The translations under genes and the position numbers were made by a program. DNA of 64,000 nt, from NCBI GenBank assembly GCA_032622095.1, contig CP136066.1, forward strand, positions 143,311,559 through 143,375,558. The letters run 5' to 3'. Below the pieces are notes generated by a model that searched no databases, was not told the origin of the DNA, and saw only the letters and a list, made by a program, of their open reading frames with translations. Positions 61,560-64,000 of the stretch are shown in pieces. The stretch is from Siphonodentalium dalli. Lineage: Eukaryota; Mollusca; Scaphopoda; Gadilida; Siphonodentaliidae. How positions within the stretch are numbered: the first letter of the stretch is position 1; each line of letters opens with the position of its first letter.

Positions 61560-62085
61560 TACCCATAATTCAGTTCACTACACCAGGGGCTCCCAACAGG
61601 TTATACAATATTTTCAGGCTATCAGATTATTTATATTTTCGACTTTAAGTTTACAATTTGAGCCTGTCCTCACTCTATCGATACGATTTATCATAAACAT
61701 ATTATACACCAGTCGCGTTAACTTTACAACTTCGGCATCTACGTGATTATATCGGTACGATTCAGTAAGGTACAAACAATCTCCATAAAATACCCACAAT
61801 TCAGTTCACTACATGCAGGGGCTCCCAATAGGTTATTCCCATTTATTATGGGCTCCCAATAGGTTATACAATATTTTCAGGCTATCAGATTATTTATATT
61901 TTCAACAAGATATTATTACACCGGTGACTTTAAGTTTACAATTTGAGCCTGTCCTGACTCTATCGATAGGATTTATCATATTTTCATAAACGTATTATAC
62001 ACCGCTGGCGTTAACTTTACAATTTCGGCATCTACGTGATTATATCGGTACGATTGAGTAAGGTACAAACAATCTCCAAGAATAC
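61560..62085. repeat. Tandem duplication, units 231 and 295 bp
   Basis: acccacaattcagttcacta, ggttatacaatattttcagg, tttacaatttgagcctgtcc and tcggcatctacgtgattata occur once in each unit, in the same order; unit 2 carries small insertions. Confidence 0.9.
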
Positions 62086-62158
62086 ATTCGCCCTGTACTC
62101 CATGCGATATAAAAAAACCAAATGCTAGTAACACCACACTAGGTGGCGTAATAAAATC

Positions 62159-62230
62159 AACATGGTAATTATAATGAAAATGAATTTATGACTGGAGTCA
62201 TAAATTCATTTTCATTATAATGACCATGTT
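62159..62230. repeat. 72-bp near-perfect palindrome
   Basis: aacatggt(a)attataatga and aaatgaatttatgact are inverted around gg, with one mismatch. It lies just inside the right terminal repeat ending at 62369. Confidence 0.9.
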
Positions 62231-62369
62231 GTTTGCATCGTTCTTATAGCACACGAGTGTATGTTTCACCGATCCATGGCTCAAATTCATTCTTTTGTTG
62301 CATATATGCTGTTGAGTAGAAAAAGATATGTTCCCAAAAGTGGCATTTTAGTGAACCGTACCCCTTTAA

Positions 62370-64000
62370 TTGTAATACATAGATAACTTATAGACCAAAT
62401 TAACAAAAATATGGCTTGCAAAATGGCCACCAGAATTGTAAACTTGTCGATCAGTTTGAATATCGTTATATGCAGTATGGCCGTGGGAGTAGTTAACAGG
62501 TGGAATCACAAGGATAAAATGCCCAAACTCCGTGGAAATGCGCTTTGGGGAAAACTCATCATACAAGATGGCATCTAACATGGCCGCTGGGAATAAAGAA
62601 CAACATATGATAGTTATCAGAAATTCCCAGCAGCAAGGAAAGGAATTCGACGTCGATATATACATCACATATTGCAACCAATGTGTGTTGGAATGTGTGT
62701 CACAAAGCACATTTCGCAATATAATTAGATGGCTACCAACAGTGACTCCCCATACGTGTCATGTTTGTCGCTAGTCTGAAACAATTGTGAGCGGACAATT
62801 ATTTTCGACAATGTTTATGGTCTAGCTGGAACTAACTGTGGCCCGTTGTTTTCTTAAGACAAACCGTTCCGTAACTGGTTTCGTTTCATGCTCTTCCAAT
62901 AAAACCACTTACTGCATGTCTTTTGTTACCATGTAGAGACTACTCTACCCCGATAAGCATCGATAAATAGTAGCTTTGTTTGAATAAATCAAATACGCCT
63001 CTGTACGACAAACCATTTTCATCGAGTGTGCACAAATCAAACCAGATGGAATGCTTAGTTTGTTAACTGACTCCCCTGTATATATGGCCATCAAAAGCTT
63101 GAAAGTTGCCGTTTTTTATCCCTTTATAAAAGGGCAATTAAGTCTTGTCAATATCAGTGTTATACCATACCGGCATGCCTCTCGTGTTCAGAAAAAAATG
63201 TAAATATCTGCCATACTGTCAGCACATTTGTGCAACATGGTGATTATTAGATTGGTAAACAACGGATGTTATCCAAGCTTTTAAATTGAGTACGTCTCTT
63301 CAAAGGAATCTGAGCGTTTTGCCCAAAGCTATTCCAGTTGGTTTTCATGACGTTTAGTCGGGGAGCCAATAAGGTCCACCTGCACCCCCCCCCCCCGATG
63401 ATTACAAATAACCTTATTTGTATTGTTCCCTATGGTATCCAGATAAAGAATCCGGATTTCACCGAAAAATAAAGGTGGCCCTACTAGGTGCTAGAGCCAT
63501 TTGAATCCAAGATGGCCGCCATTTCCTCTAATTCCGACCAGCTGTATTTAATCGTTGTAATAGATCGGTTGTTAGCAAAAGACACAGACAAAAGGTATGC
63601 CATTTTGTTGGTATGATGTCCTTCTTCAAAATGACGGCAAATAATTTCGAAAAAAATTCAAAATGGCCGCCGAAAAATGACGTATATGCACGAAAATAGG
63701 AAATTTAATTAATATTTCACCATATCTTCCATTTTTCTTCACATTAATCATTAGTAAATGGCAATGTTTTTGAGACAGTCATCAAGTGTGATATTATAGC
63801 ATAATTTTAAGACATTTGCCATTGACGAGGGTTCCGTAATAGATACAGAAAGAGGATTTGAAAAAGAGGGGTAAAATTTTCGATTTTTTGCAAGACGATT
63901 TTGATAGTCATTTTATCGACAAACCACACAGGCTGTTAATAGAATGTCAACAACTATGTGCTTTATTTTATTGGACGGATGTTTTACTTCAATGGGAATG
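62370..64000. other. No gene recognised
   Basis: Several 'aagatggc' and 'aaaatggccgcc' words and short C tracts occur. No terminal repeats or exon structure could be supported. Confidence 0.45.

Larger units (their letters stand above)
55193..62369. mobile_element. 7.2-kb pair of TTAA terminal inverted repeats
   Basis: Left: TTAAAGTGGCACTGTACACTA at 55193-55252, continuing after Helitron copy E at 55960-56000 (atatgcaaca, atgaatttgagccatggat). Right, inverted: 62272-62369 with the same two blocks in the same order. With the Helitron removed the arms align over about 100 bp. The interior holds the LINE and several tandem repeats; no transposase was found. They could also be two separate copies. 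Confidence 0.6.

Overview
The window is AT-rich, intron- and repeat-dense DNA from a metazoan, most likely a marine mollusc. This is inference. It rests on abundant acatgta/tgtaca words, (TCTG)n and (TGTA)n runs, short Helitron-like elements with internal tandem cores resembling the bivalve 'pearl' type, many TTAA- and TA-flanked MITEs, and one LINE and one hAT, with no bacterial gene layout. Most of the sequence is layered transposable elements; only a few exons look like host genes.

Layout. 1-4.8 kb: MITEs of one TTAA family and a tandemly duplicated hairpin unit. 6.3-6.5 kb: a 63-residue acidic reading frame (minus strand) behind palindromic CRE-like and E-box sites. 7.8-11.9 kb: a dispersed repeat ending in a palindrome, cut by a 1.1-kb element with a 7-bp target duplication, then a minus-strand Helitron-like element. 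14.9-22.7 kb: a 165-bp palindrome, two TA-flanked MITEs, a hAT inside another hAT, a second 7-bp-duplication element and a 171-bp palindrome. 26.8-33.7 kb: TTAA-ended elements nested around a frameshifted hAT transposase element whose ends and 8-bp duplication are exact. 34.7-35.8 kb: a LINE 3' end and a tRNA-type SINE, both minus strand. 36.8-45.7 kb: more TTAA MITEs, a degenerate G-rich minisatellite, a foldback element and a Cys-rich exon.

46.5-49.6 kb: the best host gene candidate, two exons on the minus strand that join into a 197-residue single-pass membrane protein. Its transmembrane helix spans the splice junction. Its first exon sits between Helitron-like elements and its 3' UTR lies in a foldback element. 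49.7-51.9 kb: three Helitron-like elements joined head to tail. 52.9-53.8 kb: an AACTAA-rich degenerate repeat and a foldback. 55.2-62.4 kb: a pair of matching TTAA-flanked terminal inverted repeats about 7.2 kb apart, enclosing a 5'-truncated LINE with a 719-codon open frame and several tandem repeats; the left terminal repeat is itself split by a Helitron-like element.

No tRNA, rRNA, CRISPR, viral gene or complete autonomous transposon was found. Family names come from termini, target duplications and protein motifs read by eye; no search was run.
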